DNA of 64,000 bases, taken from NCBI GenBank assembly GCA_938092005.1, contig CALKOU010000003.1, forward strand, positions 62,001 to 126,000. The letters run 5' to 3'. A program made the translations under genes and the position numbers. Under the pieces are notes generated by a model. That model worked only from the letters and a program-made list of their open reading frames with translations. It ran no database searches and had not been told where the DNA came from. Numbering within the stretch: the stretch's first letter is position 1; each line of letters starts with the position of its first letter. Origin of the DNA: an uncultured Flavobacteriaceae bacterium (GTDB lineage: Bacteria > Bacteroidota > Bacteroidia > Flavobacteriales > Flavobacteriaceae). Positions 28,626 through 37,395 of the stretch are shown here, one piece after another.

Positions 28626-28656
28626 CGAAAATACGGATTTTCTTGCGTTCAACAAA
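28626..28656 (-). promoter_or_regulatory. Bacteroidota-type promoter for rpsF-rpsR-rplI
   Basis: On the minus strand TTTG (28653-28656), exactly 19 bases, then TATTTTCG (28626-28633), one mismatch from TAnnTTTG. The predicted transcript starts about 18 nt before the rpsF ATG. Confidence 0.65.
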
Positions 28657-28670
28657 CATAGTCGCTACAA

Positions 28671-31106
28671 TTATTGTGGGTCAACGTCCACAGCAACTTT
28701 CACTTGACTAAACGAACCCACCATAGCAAAGCTTTTCAACAGGGATTCTAAGCGGTTTTTGGCTGCTGACTGTGAAGCATTGAGTGGTAACTTAATGAGG
28801 ATGTGTAGAATGTAAAAGTTACGAACGCGACCAACCACTGGAGCAACAGGTCCAAGCACATTTGGAAAACGTTCTACCAATCCCTTCTTCAACCAATCGC
28901 TAGCCGTAATGAGCGAAGACATGTTTTTGTGTTTCAATTCAATTCGCATCATGCGCACAAAGGGCGGATAACCAAACTGTTTTCGTTGTTCGATTTGTAT
29001 ATCAAAGAATGCAGGAAAGTCGTAATTGCGAACAAGACCTAGCACTGGATGTTGGGGCTGGAACGTTTGGATCAACACCTTGCTTTTATCCCCCAGTCTT
29101 CCTGCCCTGCCCGCAACTTGAGTCAACACCTGAAAAGCACGTTCGTGTGCTCTAAAATCGGGAAAGTGAAGAAAATTATCAGCCGAAATCACCCCCACAA
29201 GCGTTACCTGCTTAAAATCCAACCCTTTAGTAATCATTTGGGTTCCAATCAAGATATCTATTTCTTGACGTGCAAAGGCATTGATTAACTTTTGATGGGC
29301 ATTCTTTTTGCGTGTAGTATCCAAGTCCATGCGGCCGATACGTGCCGAGGGAAACAACGCTTGAACTTCTTCCTCCAGTTGCTGCGTTCCCAAACCCTGT
29401 GTTTGCGGCGCAAGGGTCCCACAGGCAACGCAAGCCGCTGTGTACTGATCCATATAGCCACAATAATGACAACGCAATTCCTTAGTGACCTGATGATAGG
29501 TCAAACTTACATCGCAGCTTGGGCATTGCGGTACGTGCGCACACTGACGACATTCGATAAACGAGGCATAGCCACGACGATTCTGAAAAAGGAGCACTTG
29601 CTTTGAAGCGCGTAAGGTTTCTTGAATGGCTTGTACAAGGGGTTGAGCCAAATGCCCGCTCATTTGTTTTTTACGATGTGCTTCAGCCAAATCTACATAT
29701 GTTATTTCGGGAAGTTGCGCATCTTGATACCGTTGCGTAAGTGAAACAAGCCCATACTTACCAGATTGTGCATGTGCATAGCTTTCAATTGAAGGGGTTG
29801 CCGAACCCAAAATCACCTTTGCGTGATGCTTATGCGCCAATACCATGGCAGCATCTCGAGCGTGGTATCGTGGTGTAGCTTCAAATTGCTTGTAAGACAT
29901 TTCGTGAGATTCGTCCACTACTACCAATCCAAGTTCTTGATACGGTAACAAAACAGCCGAACGCGCTCCCAATACCAGGCGTGCCGTTGTTTTGTTTGTC
30001 AAAATTTTATCCCAAGTTTCAGCACGTTCTTGTGGACTGTATTTGGAATGATACACCACCAATTGTTTTCCAAAATATGTGTACAATCGCTGCATCAACT
30101 GTGTTGTTAGTCCTATTTCGGGAACTAAAAACAAGACCTGTTTTCCTTTTGCTAACTGTTGTGAAATAAGGTGCATATACACCTCTGTTTTTCCCGAACC
30201 CGTTACTCCGTGGAGCAAGACCACATTTTTTTCTTTCCAGTATTGTTTAATAGCTGATGTTGCTTGAAGTTGATGAGAACTTAGTGCCGTTAAGGACTCA
30301 TCTGCTGAAAGCTTTGGCGGCAAACGATCTATTATGCGTTGATGCTTTGTTAAAACATGATGTTTAATTAACGTGTTTAGCGATGATGAGCTAACTGATT
30401 CAAGCTTAACAAAGTCAGCCTTAATTACCGGTGTTTTTTGTTGCAAGAAAGTTAATAAGGTTTGGTATTGTTTGGGTTTTGATGAAAAATCTTCCAAGGT
30501 CTTTTTCAACGTATCATCATCATATATATTTTCATGAAGCCTGATTTCAGTTTGTTGCTTGGGTGCGTATTTGGCGTAAACCGCTTCTTTTAACGAAACA
30601 CAACCAGAGGCTACCAATTCTTTAATAATACCATAGGGGTTTTTTATCGAGATTAGCTGTTGAATCTGTGCGATTGAATACGTGCTATTATGGTTTAATT
30701 GGTGCAGCAATGAAGACGCCTTTTGGGATAATGATTGTGGCACTCTATCCCATTGATGGGTTGCCATTTCGGTTTCACTTTCGAGTAGCATAACGGAAGG
30801 CACCGCTGTTCGTGCTACCAATCCAATTGGCGCTTGGTAATAGTCTGCAATCCAATGTAAAAAATCCAATTGTTTGTGACTTAGGACCGCCTTTTCGTCA
30901 ATAATACTGTCTATCTGTTTGGGCACATAGGTTTTGGGTGGCGTTTGATGTACGTGCCATGAAATGGCAGTATATTTTTTGCGTTTTCCAAATGGGACAA
31001 TAATGCGCATCCCTGGCTGAATAACAGCTGCCTCAGCAGGTGTTATGACATAGGTAAACGTTTCTTTTAGGGGTAATGGAAGAATAACATCTAGAAAAAA
31101 CGGCAT
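28671..31106 (-). CDS. priA: Primosomal replication protein PriA (3'-5' helicase)
   Basis: Restarts collapsed replication forks by recognising fork DNA and loading the helicase. 811 residues: an N-terminal fork-binding domain (1-105), Walker A GVTGSGKTEVY near 297, a Walker B box of the DESH form (VVDESHEMSYKQ), the zinc-binding Cys cluster (CRQC, CPSC, CHYC, CVAC) near 510-555, and helicase motifs V-VI with TQVAGRAGR. The length is normal for Bacteroidota. The start codon overlaps the stop of yihY by one base (TAATG), so the two are translationally linked. Confidence 0.96.
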   Translation of the reverse strand: MPFFLDVILPLPLKETFTYVITPAEAAVIQPGMRIIVPFGKRKKYTAISWHVHQTPPKTYVPKQIDSIIDEKAVLSHKQLDFLHWIADYYQAPIGLVARTAVPSVMLLESETEMATHQWDRVPQSLSQKASSLLHQLNHNSTYSIAQIQQLISIKNPYGIIKELVASGCVSLKEAVYAKYAPKQQTEIRLHENIYDDDTLKKTLEDFSSKPKQYQTLLTFLQQKTPVIKADFVKLESVSSSSLNTLIKHHVLTKHQRIIDRLPPKLSADESLTALSSHQLQATSAIKQYWKEKNVVLLHGVTGSGKTEVYMHLISQQLAKGKQVLFLVPEIGLTTQLMQRLYTYFGKQLVVYHSKYSPQERAETWDKILTNKTTARLVLGARSAVLLPYQELGLVVVDESHEMSYKQFEATPRYHARDAAMVLAHKHHAKVILGSATPSIESYAHAQSGKYGLVSLTQRYQDAQLPEITYVDLAEAHRKKQMSGHLAQPLVQAIQETLRASKQVLLFQNRRGYASFIECRQCAHVPQCPSCDVSLTYHQVTKELRCHYCGYMDQYTAACVACGTLAPQTQGLGTQQLEEEVQALFPSARIGRMDLDTTRKKNAHQKLINAFARQEIDILIGTQMITKGLDFKQVTLVGVISADNFLHFPDFRAHERAFQVLTQVAGRAGRLGDKSKVLIQTFQPQHPVLGLVRNYDFPAFFDIQIEQRKQFGYPPFVRMMRIELKHKNMSSLITASDWLKKGLVERFPNVLGPVAPVVGRVRNFYILHILIKLPLNASQSAAKNRLESLLKSFAMVGSFSQVKVAVDVDPQ

Positions 31107-31978
31107 TACTTGGCGTGTTTTAGCTTGGCAATGGATGCGTTGAGCTCAAAACCTAGCAAGAGCACAATGGCATTTAGCCAAATATAGAGCATCAAGATTA
31201 AGATGGCTCCAATAGAACCATATAACTGATTGTAAGATCCAAAATTATCGATATAAACCCCAAAACCAAAAGATGTAAGTGCAAACAAAAAAGTTGTTAC
31301 CAAGGCACCTGCCGAGAAAAAACTAGAGAATCCTCGCTGTGTTCCAAAATAAAATAAGATTGCACTAACAAAATAGGTCATTCCCAAGAAAAAAACCAGA
31401 CGCACCCAAGGACTTAATTCAAAACCAAAATCAAAAGTTTGGCTTATAAGAATCTCAAAAAACAAATAGCCAGCAATGGAAATAAGAAGTAGTATGCCGA
31501 GTAAAACACCAACGCCAACCGCATAGACATATTGCCTAACAAAATGCCTACTAAAGCTTATATGCACCGATTCACTAAAACCACCAAATATGGCATTAAC
31601 ACCGTTAGACATAAAAAAAATAGACAATACAAACGTAGAAGACAACAACCCACCCCTAGGTTTTGATTGAATGTCATACAATACACCATTTAAAAAATCT
31701 TGCGCCTCTGAGGGTGCAATAGAAAGAAAAAAAGAAGAAAAGGTATCTTCAATATTTTCTACGGGAACAAATGGAATCAGGTTTAAGACAAAAATTAAAA
31801 AAGGAAAAAGGGATAAGAAAAAGCTAAAAGCAATACTGCTTGCTCGCGTAGTTAGGGTTCCTTTAACAATTCCAATACCATAAAGCTCCACCAATTGATA
31901 CAACGAAATGGATTTTTCGTTTCCAAAGCGTACGCTTTGCAACCAATCCACCCATTTTTCTTTACTTTTCTGAAGCAT
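31106..31978 (-). CDS. YihY/BrkB family inner-membrane protein
   Basis: Integral membrane protein of 290 residues with about six hydrophobic helices (roughly 45-70, 100-115, 120-145, 150-180, 195-220, 255-285). The family pattern TTRASSIAFSFFLSLFPFLIF near residue 41 is typical. Once misnamed ribonuclease BN; the function is not settled. It shares a TAATG junction with priA. The start at 31978 faces rlmH across 56 bp that contain a near-symmetric promoter with a 10-bp inverted repeat. Confidence 0.88.
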   Translation of the reverse strand: MLQKSKEKWVDWLQSVRFGNEKSISLYQLVELYGIGIVKGTLTTRASSIAFSFFLSLFPFLIFVLNLIPFVPVENIEDTFSSFFLSIAPSEAQDFLNGVLYDIQSKPRGGLLSSTFVLSIFFMSNGVNAIFGGFSESVHISFSRHFVRQYVYAVGVGVLLGILLLISIAGYLFFEILISQTFDFGFELSPWVRLVFFLGMTYFVSAILFYFGTQRGFSSFFSAGALVTTFLFALTSFGFGVYIDNFGSYNQLYGSIGAILILMLYIWLNAIVLLLGFELNASIAKLKHAK

Positions 31979-31980
31979 TG

Positions 31981-32032
31981 TGCTAAGGTAACTATTAAAC
32001 CAAATGCTTTCACGAGAATTAATACCTTAGCA
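31981..32032. promoter_or_regulatory. Symmetric divergent promoter with 10-bp inverted repeat
   Basis: TGCTAAGGTA (31981-31990) and TACCTTAGCA (32023-32032) are exact inverted repeats, one in front of each divergent start codon. Each arm contains TACCTTAG, one mismatch from the -7 box TAnnTTTG. Each box ends exactly 4 nt before its ATG (yihY at 31978, rlmH at 32035). No good -33 box is seen on either side. Confidence 0.5.
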
Positions 32033-32034
32033 TA

Positions 32035-32508
32035 ATGAAAATTCAAGTGGTCTGTGTGGGCAAAACCCATCACAGTGCGTTGCGTAATTGGTTACCAGAA
32101 TATACAAAGCGTCTGTCGCATTATGTCTCGTTTGAATGGCTTGAACTCCCAGAACTTAAAAACACCAAAAAATTAAGTGAATCCCAGCAAAAAACAGAAG
32201 AAGGCAAGCGAATACTCCAGACCATTGCACGAGGTGATATTGTAGTACTTTTCGACGAAAAAGGAACAAATCATACCTCTAAAAGTTTTGCGCAGTTTCT
32301 TCAAAAAAAAATGAATGCAGGTACCAAAAAATTGACTTTCATCATTGGTGGTCCGTACGGTTTTTCCGAAGAAGTGTACCAAAGAGCACAAGGAAAAATA
32401 GCATTATCATCCATGACGTTCTCACACCAAATGGTACGTATTTTTGTTGCTGAGCAACTTTACAGAGCCTTTAGTATTTTACACAATCAACCCTATCATC
32501 ACGAATGA
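32035..32508 (+). CDS. rlmH: 23S rRNA (pseudouridine1915-N3)-methyltransferase RlmH
   Basis: SPOUT-class methyltransferase acting on helix 69 of 23S rRNA in assembled ribosomes. 157 residues: start MKIQVVCVGKTHH, then LFDEKGTNHTSKSFA, the SAM-binding FIIGGPYGF near 102-110 and the C-terminal LSSMTFSHQMVRIFVAEQLYRA knot. The ATG overlaps nothing upstream and is 4 nt past a -7-like box. The stop overlaps rdgB by 4 bp (ATGA). Confidence 0.96.
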   Translation: MKIQVVCVGKTHHSALRNWLPEYTKRLSHYVSFEWLELPELKNTKKLSESQQKTEEGKRILQTIARGDIVVLFDEKGTNHTSKSFAQFLQKKMNAGTKKLTFIIGGPYGFSEEVYQRAQGKIALSSMTFSHQMVRIFVAEQLYRAFSILHNQPYHHE

Positions 32509-33083
32509 AAGAACTCATATTTGCTACACATAACCAAAATAAAGTCGACGAGATAAAAATGATTTTTAAAGAATATGGAATCAAAAGTTTGGCTGAAATT
32601 GATTACCGTGAAGAAATTGATGAAACAGCGCAAACCCTCGAAGGAAATGCATTACTAAAGGCAAATTACATTTTTGAAGTGTATAAAACCCCTGTTTTTG
32701 CAGATGATAGCGGCTTGGAAGTTGAAGCCTTAGACGGGGCTCCTGGCGTATATTCGGCACGCTATGCAGGTGAGCCTAAAAACCACGAAAAAAATAACGC
32801 AAAGCTATTATCAGCGTTGCAGAACGAAACAAATAGAAAAGCACAATTTAGAACGGTCATTGCTTACATAACAAAAAACACGCAGTTATGTTTTGAAGGT
32901 GTCGTAACAGGAACCATAGCAACCGAAATACGTGGCAAAGGCGGCTTTGGATATGACCCCTTATTTATTCCTGACGGATATACCAAGACCTTCGGCGAAC
33001 TACCACGTGAAGTCAAGTTAGCGTGTAGTCATCGGAGTAACGCAATGGCTAAGCTATATACACATCTAAAATCCCTAACATAA
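32505..33083 (+). CDS. rdgB: XTP/dITP diphosphatase (Ham1/RdgB family)
   Basis: Removes deaminated purine nucleotides (XTP, dITP, ITP) from the pool by hydrolysis to the monophosphate. 192 residues with the family motifs FATHNQNKVDEIK (6-18), FADDSGLEVEALDGAPGVYSARYAG in outline near 64-88, GFGYDPLFIP near 146-155, and the terminal SHRSNAMAKL. Translationally coupled to rlmH by a 4-bp overlap. Confidence 0.95.
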   Translation: MKELIFATHNQNKVDEIKMIFKEYGIKSLAEIDYREEIDETAQTLEGNALLKANYIFEVYKTPVFADDSGLEVEALDGAPGVYSARYAGEPKNHEKNNAKLLSALQNETNRKAQFRTVIAYITKNTQLCFEGVVTGTIATEIRGKGGFGYDPLFIPDGYTKTFGELPREVKLACSHRSNAMAKLYTHLKSLT

Positions 33084-33144
33084 TGTTAATTTTAGATAAA
33101 AATATTGCAGACCAACGCGGAATACATTTAGTTTGTATCTATAT

Positions 33145-33900
33145 ATGACAAAACTTTTTACGCATTTCTTTTTTCTGTGTATTTGCTGTTCCATAACATT
33201 TGGACAGGAAGTGATTGGTATTGTTGAAAATGAAGCTGATCAAAAACCAATAGCAACCGTTCATATCATCAACCTGAACAAGGTTACCATGTCTATCACT
33301 GACAAAGAAGGAAAGTTTGTGATTGATGCAGAGGTTAACGACACCCTTTACTTTTCGTATTTAGGATATAAACCCATAAAGGTTAGGGTTTCTAATGACT
33401 TGGTGAAGTACCCCAACACACGCTTCCAGCTTACTGAGCTTGCACTAGCGTTAGAAGAAGTTGTTGTTCGTCCTTATCAACTTACAGGTTACCTTGACAT
33501 TGATGCGCGGAATGTTCCCATCAATAGAACCCGGAGATACAGCATTCCAGGACTTCCTTCAGGAGGCTATGAAGGAGGAAACAGAACGCCATTGGGCGAA
33601 ATTCGAATTCTGCAAGCCATTTCGAATCCTGCCGATTTTCTTTACAACATCTTTGGAAAAAAACCCAGGCAACTCCGTAAACTCAAGATGGTCAGAGGCA
33701 ACAACGAGCTTCGAGACCTATTGGCAGTTAAATATGATCGAAAAACATTGGAAGAACTTCTGCAGCTTGAACGTATTGACATAGATGAAATACTACGGAA
33801 GTGTAATTTCTCTGACAGTTTTATCAAAGGAGCAAACGATTTACAGATATTGGAGGCTATTAGTAGTTGCTATGAAGAATACAAAGTTCTTAATCGATAA
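33145..33900 (+). CDS. Exported CarboxypepD_reg-like domain protein
   Basis: 251 residues from the ATG at 33145; an upstream in-frame TTG at 33133 is less likely. Signal peptide about 1-20 (ending FGQ), then a carboxypeptidase regulatory-like beta domain (about 21-100: GIVENEADQKPIATVHIINL, DTLYFSYLGYKPIKV), as found at the front of SusC-like receptors but here alone. The remaining half has charged segments with no domain I recognise. Such stand-alone proteins are common in Flavobacteria and of unknown role, probably periplasmic or outer-membrane associated. It sits between rdgB and purB on the same strand. Confidence 0.78.
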   Translation: MTKLFTHFFFLCICCSITFGQEVIGIVENEADQKPIATVHIINLNKVTMSITDKEGKFVIDAEVNDTLYFSYLGYKPIKVRVSNDLVKYPNTRFQLTELALALEEVVVRPYQLTGYLDIDARNVPINRTRRYSIPGLPSGGYEGGNRTPLGEIRILQAISNPADFLYNIFGKKPRQLRKLKMVRGNNELRDLLAVKYDRKTLEELLQLERIDIDEILRKCNFSDSFIKGANDLQILEAISSCYEEYKVLNR

Positions 33901-33937
33901 AAAAGGTAAATTCTATACCTTTGCATTTTGATACACT

Positions 33938-35281
33938 ATGCTACTAAATAAACTAAGTGCAATTTCACCCGTTGACGGTCGTTACCGCCCAAAAACAAAA
34001 GCGTTAAGCCCTTTTTTTTCTGAATTTGGATTGATTCAATATCGCGTTCGCATTGAAGTTGAATACTTTATTGCGCTTTGTGAGCTTCCACTACCTGAAT
34101 TAAAGGACTTCCCTAGCTCTGCAATTGAAGAATTACGCAGTGTATACCGTCATTTTAGTTTGGATCAAGCGCAAGCCATAAAAGACATTGAGAAGGTAAC
34201 AAACCACGATGTAAAGGCAGTTGAATATTTCCTGAAACAAATTTTTGATGATTTGAGTCTGGGCAAATACAAGGAATTCATTCATTTCGGCTTGACATCA
34301 CAAGACATCAATAATACGGCCATACCGTTATCGGTCAAAGAAGCCTTTGAACGTGAATACCAACCAAAATTGCAAGAAGTACTTTCGGCTCTTGACAGCT
34401 TGATTGACCAGTGTAAAGGAGTGTCTATGCTAGCCAGAACCCATGGCCAACCTGCTTCACCAACCCGTTTGGACAAAGAATTAAACGTTTTTAAAGTACG
34501 TGTCAATGAACAATTATTGTTGCTTAAACAAATCCCCATGGCTGCTAAATTTGGCGGTGCTACAGGTAATTTTAATGCACACCATGTTGCCTACCCAAGC
34601 ATTGACTGGAAAGCGTTTGGTAAGGCATTTGTAGAAAACACGTTGGGGCTACATCACTCATTTCCAACAACACAAATTGAGCACTACGATCACTATGCTG
34701 CGCTATGTGACGCGCAAAAGCGCATCAATACCATTTTAATTGATTTTGCACGAGATATATGGACCTATATTTCGATGGATTATTTCAAGCAACAGATTAA
34801 AGAAGGCGAAGTAGGTTCCTCTGCGATGCCACACAAAGTAAACCCTATCGACTTTGAAAATGCAGAAGGGAATCTTGGTATTGCAAATGCACTGCTATCA
34901 CATTTGGCAGAAAAACTACCCATTTCAAGACTGCAACGGGATTTAACAGACAGTACTGTATTGCGCAACGCGGGTATTCCAATGGCGCATATGCTTATCA
35001 GTTTTGCATCACTAGTAAAAGGAACTGGGAAATTAGTGGTCAATAAAGAAAAAATCCAAGCAGATTTGGACAACAACTGGGCGGTACTTGCAGAAGCCAT
35101 TCAAACCATCTTAAGACGAGAAGGCTACCCAAAACCCTATGAAGCCCTTAAAGCATTAACACGAACCAATAGCGTTATTGACGAAACAGCCATTCGCGAA
35201 TTTGTAAATACACTTGATGTGTCACCAACTGTAAAGGAAGTGTTGTTATCGCTTAGACCAGAGAACTACACTGGGATTTAG
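33938..35281 (+). CDS. purB: Adenylosuccinate lyase
   Basis: Catalyses two steps of purine synthesis: SAICAR to AICAR and adenylosuccinate to AMP. 447 residues with the superfamily signature GSSAMPHKVNP near 288-298, ARTHGQPASPT near 165-175 and TSQDINNTA near 120. This is the E. coli-like PurB subtype. A -7 box TACCTTTG (33916-33923) lies 14 nt before the ATG and forms one arm of an AAAGGTA/TACCTTT inverted repeat. The stop overlaps the stop of the convergent DUF4252 gene by 4 bp. Confidence 0.96.
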   Translation: MLLNKLSAISPVDGRYRPKTKALSPFFSEFGLIQYRVRIEVEYFIALCELPLPELKDFPSSAIEELRSVYRHFSLDQAQAIKDIEKVTNHDVKAVEYFLKQIFDDLSLGKYKEFIHFGLTSQDINNTAIPLSVKEAFEREYQPKLQEVLSALDSLIDQCKGVSMLARTHGQPASPTRLDKELNVFKVRVNEQLLLLKQIPMAAKFGGATGNFNAHHVAYPSIDWKAFGKAFVENTLGLHHSFPTTQIEHYDHYAALCDAQKRINTILIDFARDIWTYISMDYFKQQIKEGEVGSSAMPHKVNPIDFENAEGNLGIANALLSHLAEKLPISRLQRDLTDSTVLRNAGIPMAHMLISFASLVKGTGKLVVNKEKIQADLDNNWAVLAEAIQTILRREGYPKPYEALKALTRTNSVIDETAIREFVNTLDVSPTVKEVLLSLRPENYTGI

Positions 35282-35802
35282 AGCAAGTTTCCAATAGCTT
35301 CTGCGGCATGCTCCAAAGCGCCTTCACGCTTGAGAACATTAGCGAGCAACATGGCTTTTTCTACTTGCATTTTTCTTCCTATTAGCCTTGCAACCATAAA
35401 ACCCTCATCTGAAGCTGAACCAAAAAATACAATTTCATTGGGGTGCTCAACACTACCCGTAAGCACCAGTTTACCCGAATATTGCCGATCATTCATGACC
35501 ATTAAGGGTTCAAAGTTTTTACCATCAATTATGGAACGTACCGTTTTCATTTCTTCCGGCAACTTATCGGCGTTAGCCGTTGTTTTGCGAAACATCAATA
35601 CATTTAGTTTCTGAAAAGAATCCAAAGCATCTTGCTCTTCTTCTGTTAGGGTGTTTTTGCCAATTCCTAAAATAGAAGTGGGAATATCAACAACTAAAAA
35701 ATCAGGATCTTCTGTTTTAGAAACATAATATTCTTGAATACTAGGGGTGCCCGAGCAGCCCACTAAAGCCAAAAAAACTGTAAAAATCAATAGCTGTTTC
35801 AT
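35278..35802 (-). CDS. DUF4252 lipoprotein
   Basis: 174 residues. The lipobox LVGC at 13-16 marks it as a lipoprotein. The mature part has the DUF4252 pattern, including FQKLNVLMFRK and LVLTGSVEHPNEIVFFGSASDEGFMVARLIGRKM. Function unknown. It is the last gene of a four-gene minus-strand unit (ECF sigma, membrane protein, DUF4252, DUF4252) and overlaps the preceding DUF4252 gene by 4 bp. The duplication side by side suggests that the two products work together in the envelope. Confidence 0.82.
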   Translation of the reverse strand: MKQLLIFTVFLALVGCSGTPSIQEYYVSKTEDPDFLVVDIPTSILGIGKNTLTEEEQDALDSFQKLNVLMFRKTTANADKLPEEMKTVRSIIDGKNFEPLMVMNDRQYSGKLVLTGSVEHPNEIVFFGSASDEGFMVARLIGRKMQVEKAMLLANVLKREGALEHAAEAIGNLL

Positions 35803-36350
35803 TGTTTCTCGTTTAGTTTTCCCAATTGCTGACCGCCAGGAAGGTTCATTTGATTTACGAGCTTTGAGATTTGCGTCAAATCAATATCGCCACTCAAATA
35901 AAGCAAAACGGTTTCGGGCTTGCGATTACCAAGTTGCATTCCCTCAACATTTATATCGGTCACAAACATCAACAGTTCTTTGACCAAATCGTCGTTTTTT
36001 CGCGCCGATTTCACATAAAAATTGACGTTCGCTTCCTTATCACGTACGCGCATCAACTCTTCCATGTTAACGGACTTGATGTGTTTATCTACCCAACCTT
36101 GAATATCTTCTGAAATAGCATAATTTTCGGTGGTGATTACCTTAAAGGTTTCTATTTCCTGGACAAGTTTAATAAACTGATCCGCTTCTGGGTCGTTTGT
36201 TTCAATACTTAACTTAGCCAACATTTGAAACATTTTTGGGCTTATTGAGAAGTAGCTAACGCTATCGTCGTATTCGTATTTTTCAAAAACGTCTTGACCC
36301 CAGCTAAACGAAGCGGTAATAAGGATTAGTAAAATAATATTCTTTTTCAT
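35799..36350 (-). CDS. DUF4252 exported protein
   Basis: 183 residues. Signal peptide about 1-18 (ending SWG-Q) and no lipobox cysteine. The domain carries FKVITTENYAISEDIQGWV and VLLYLSGDIDLTQISKLVNQM, related to the DUF4252 lipoprotein encoded directly downstream. Probably periplasmic. One base separates it from the stop of the upstream membrane protein gene, so it belongs to the sigma-factor operon. Function unknown. Confidence 0.82.
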   Translation of the reverse strand: MKKNIILLILITASFSWGQDVFEKYEYDDSVSYFSISPKMFQMLAKLSIETNDPEADQFIKLVQEIETFKVITTENYAISEDIQGWVDKHIKSVNMEELMRVRDKEANVNFYVKSARKNDDLVKELLMFVTDINVEGMQLGNRKPETVLLYLSGDIDLTQISKLVNQMNLPGGQQLGKLNEKQ

Positions 36351-36351
36351 G

Positions 36352-36783
36352 TTATTTTGTCTTTATAAATTTAGTTGCTGTTTCATTAAATGTTTCCATA
36401 TACGCCATGCCCTCTTTTCCTTTATTTAATTTTTCGGAAACGAGATACATATTTGCTTTAAACTCTTCAAAAACGAGTTCTTCAGCGGTAAGTTGCTGTG
36501 GCTGTGAATTGTTTTGTTGTGTAGCAATAACACTCACAACAGCTATAGCAGCCACTGCCACCGCATTACGCCAATAGTTTTTAGATGGTTTTACAGGAAC
36601 CGCAACACCCGAAAAGGTTTCGTTACGCTCTTGTGCAATAGCCGTAAAATACGGAACATAATGCGCCAAAGAAGCATCAACATCAGCCTGTGTGAAATAC
36701 AAAAACAAGACTTGTTCTTGCTCAAGTGTTGCTGTTCCGTCAACGTATGCGTCAACGTGTTTATGAACCTGTTTCAATTCCAT
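36352..36783 (-). CDS. Putative anti-sigma factor-like single-pass membrane protein
   Basis: 143 residues from the ATG at 36783; homologous-looking proteins start MELKQVHKHVDAYVDG, so I reject a 42-codon upstream extension that lies inside the sigma gene. An N-terminal cytoplasmic part with a DGTATLEQEQ segment typical of small anti-sigma proteins precedes one hydrophobic helix (about 68-86, NAVAVAAIAVVSVIA), and a periplasmic tail follows. The 23-bp overlap with the ECF sigma gene argues for a sigma/anti-sigma pair. No recognised anti-sigma domain signature is visible, so the role is inferred. Confidence 0.7.
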   Translation of the reverse strand: MELKQVHKHVDAYVDGTATLEQEQVLFLYFTQADVDASLAHYVPYFTAIAQERNETFSGVAVPVKPSKNYWRNAVAVAAIAVVSVIATQQNNSQPQQLTAEELVFEEFKANMYLVSEKLNKGKEGMAYMETFNETATKFIKTK

Positions 36784-37279
36784 GTTGATGTGCTTTAATG
36801 AGTTGTTCTTTAATTTTTTTTCGAGCCCGTGAGAGTGCAACGCGAACCGCCCCTTCTGAAAGCTCGGTAATTTCAGCAATGACATCAAATTCATATTGCT
36901 CAATATCACGGAGCTGTAAAATGAGTTGTTGTTGTGAGGGTAATGATTTCATAAAATCCATAACCATCGATACACTATCGCGAGCGTTTAGCTGTTTATC
37001 TAATGAATTTGTAGCGCTATCATGCTTGTAATGTACCAAGCGTAGTTGCGCTGCTTGCTTCGACTTCAACCTATCCAAACAATAGTTTTTGGTCATGGTC
37101 ATGGCATACCCTTCAATATTCGATAATGTTGCAATATGTGTCATGTTTGCCCACAATTTTGTTACGACTTCTTGGACTGCATCTTCAGCTTCTTCTTTTG
37201 AAATTAACAATCTTTTTGCCAATCGGAACATGCTGTCTTGAACAGTCATAATACGATCTAAAAAAGTTTGTTCGTTCAT
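36761..37279 (-). CDS. ECF RNA polymerase sigma factor
   Basis: 172 residues. Region 2 is about 10-75 (RLAKRLLISKEEAEDAVQEV, then NIEGYAMTMTKNYCLDRLKS) and region 4 about 110-160 (LPSQQQLILQLRDIEQYEFDVIAEI, then LSEGAVRVALSRARKKI). It directs RNA polymerase to a small regulon. The first gene of the unit with the putative anti-sigma protein and two DUF4252 proteins, so envelope-stress or surface-related control is likely. It is divergent from the S41 protease gene, which may belong to its regulon. Confidence 0.93.
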   Translation of the reverse strand: MNEQTFLDRIMTVQDSMFRLAKRLLISKEEAEDAVQEVVTKLWANMTHIATLSNIEGYAMTMTKNYCLDRLKSKQAAQLRLVHYKHDSATNSLDKQLNARDSVSMVMDFMKSLPSQQQLILQLRDIEQYEFDVIAEITELSEGAVRVALSRARKKIKEQLIKAHQHGIETGS

Positions 37280-37395
37280 CAGTTTGATTCAAGATTAATT
37301 GGGTGTTTTTTCACTTAACGACTGTACACCAACCTTGTTACAAAGTTAGGACTCATTTATTTTAGTACATTAGCTAAGCCTTTAATTTCAAACCT

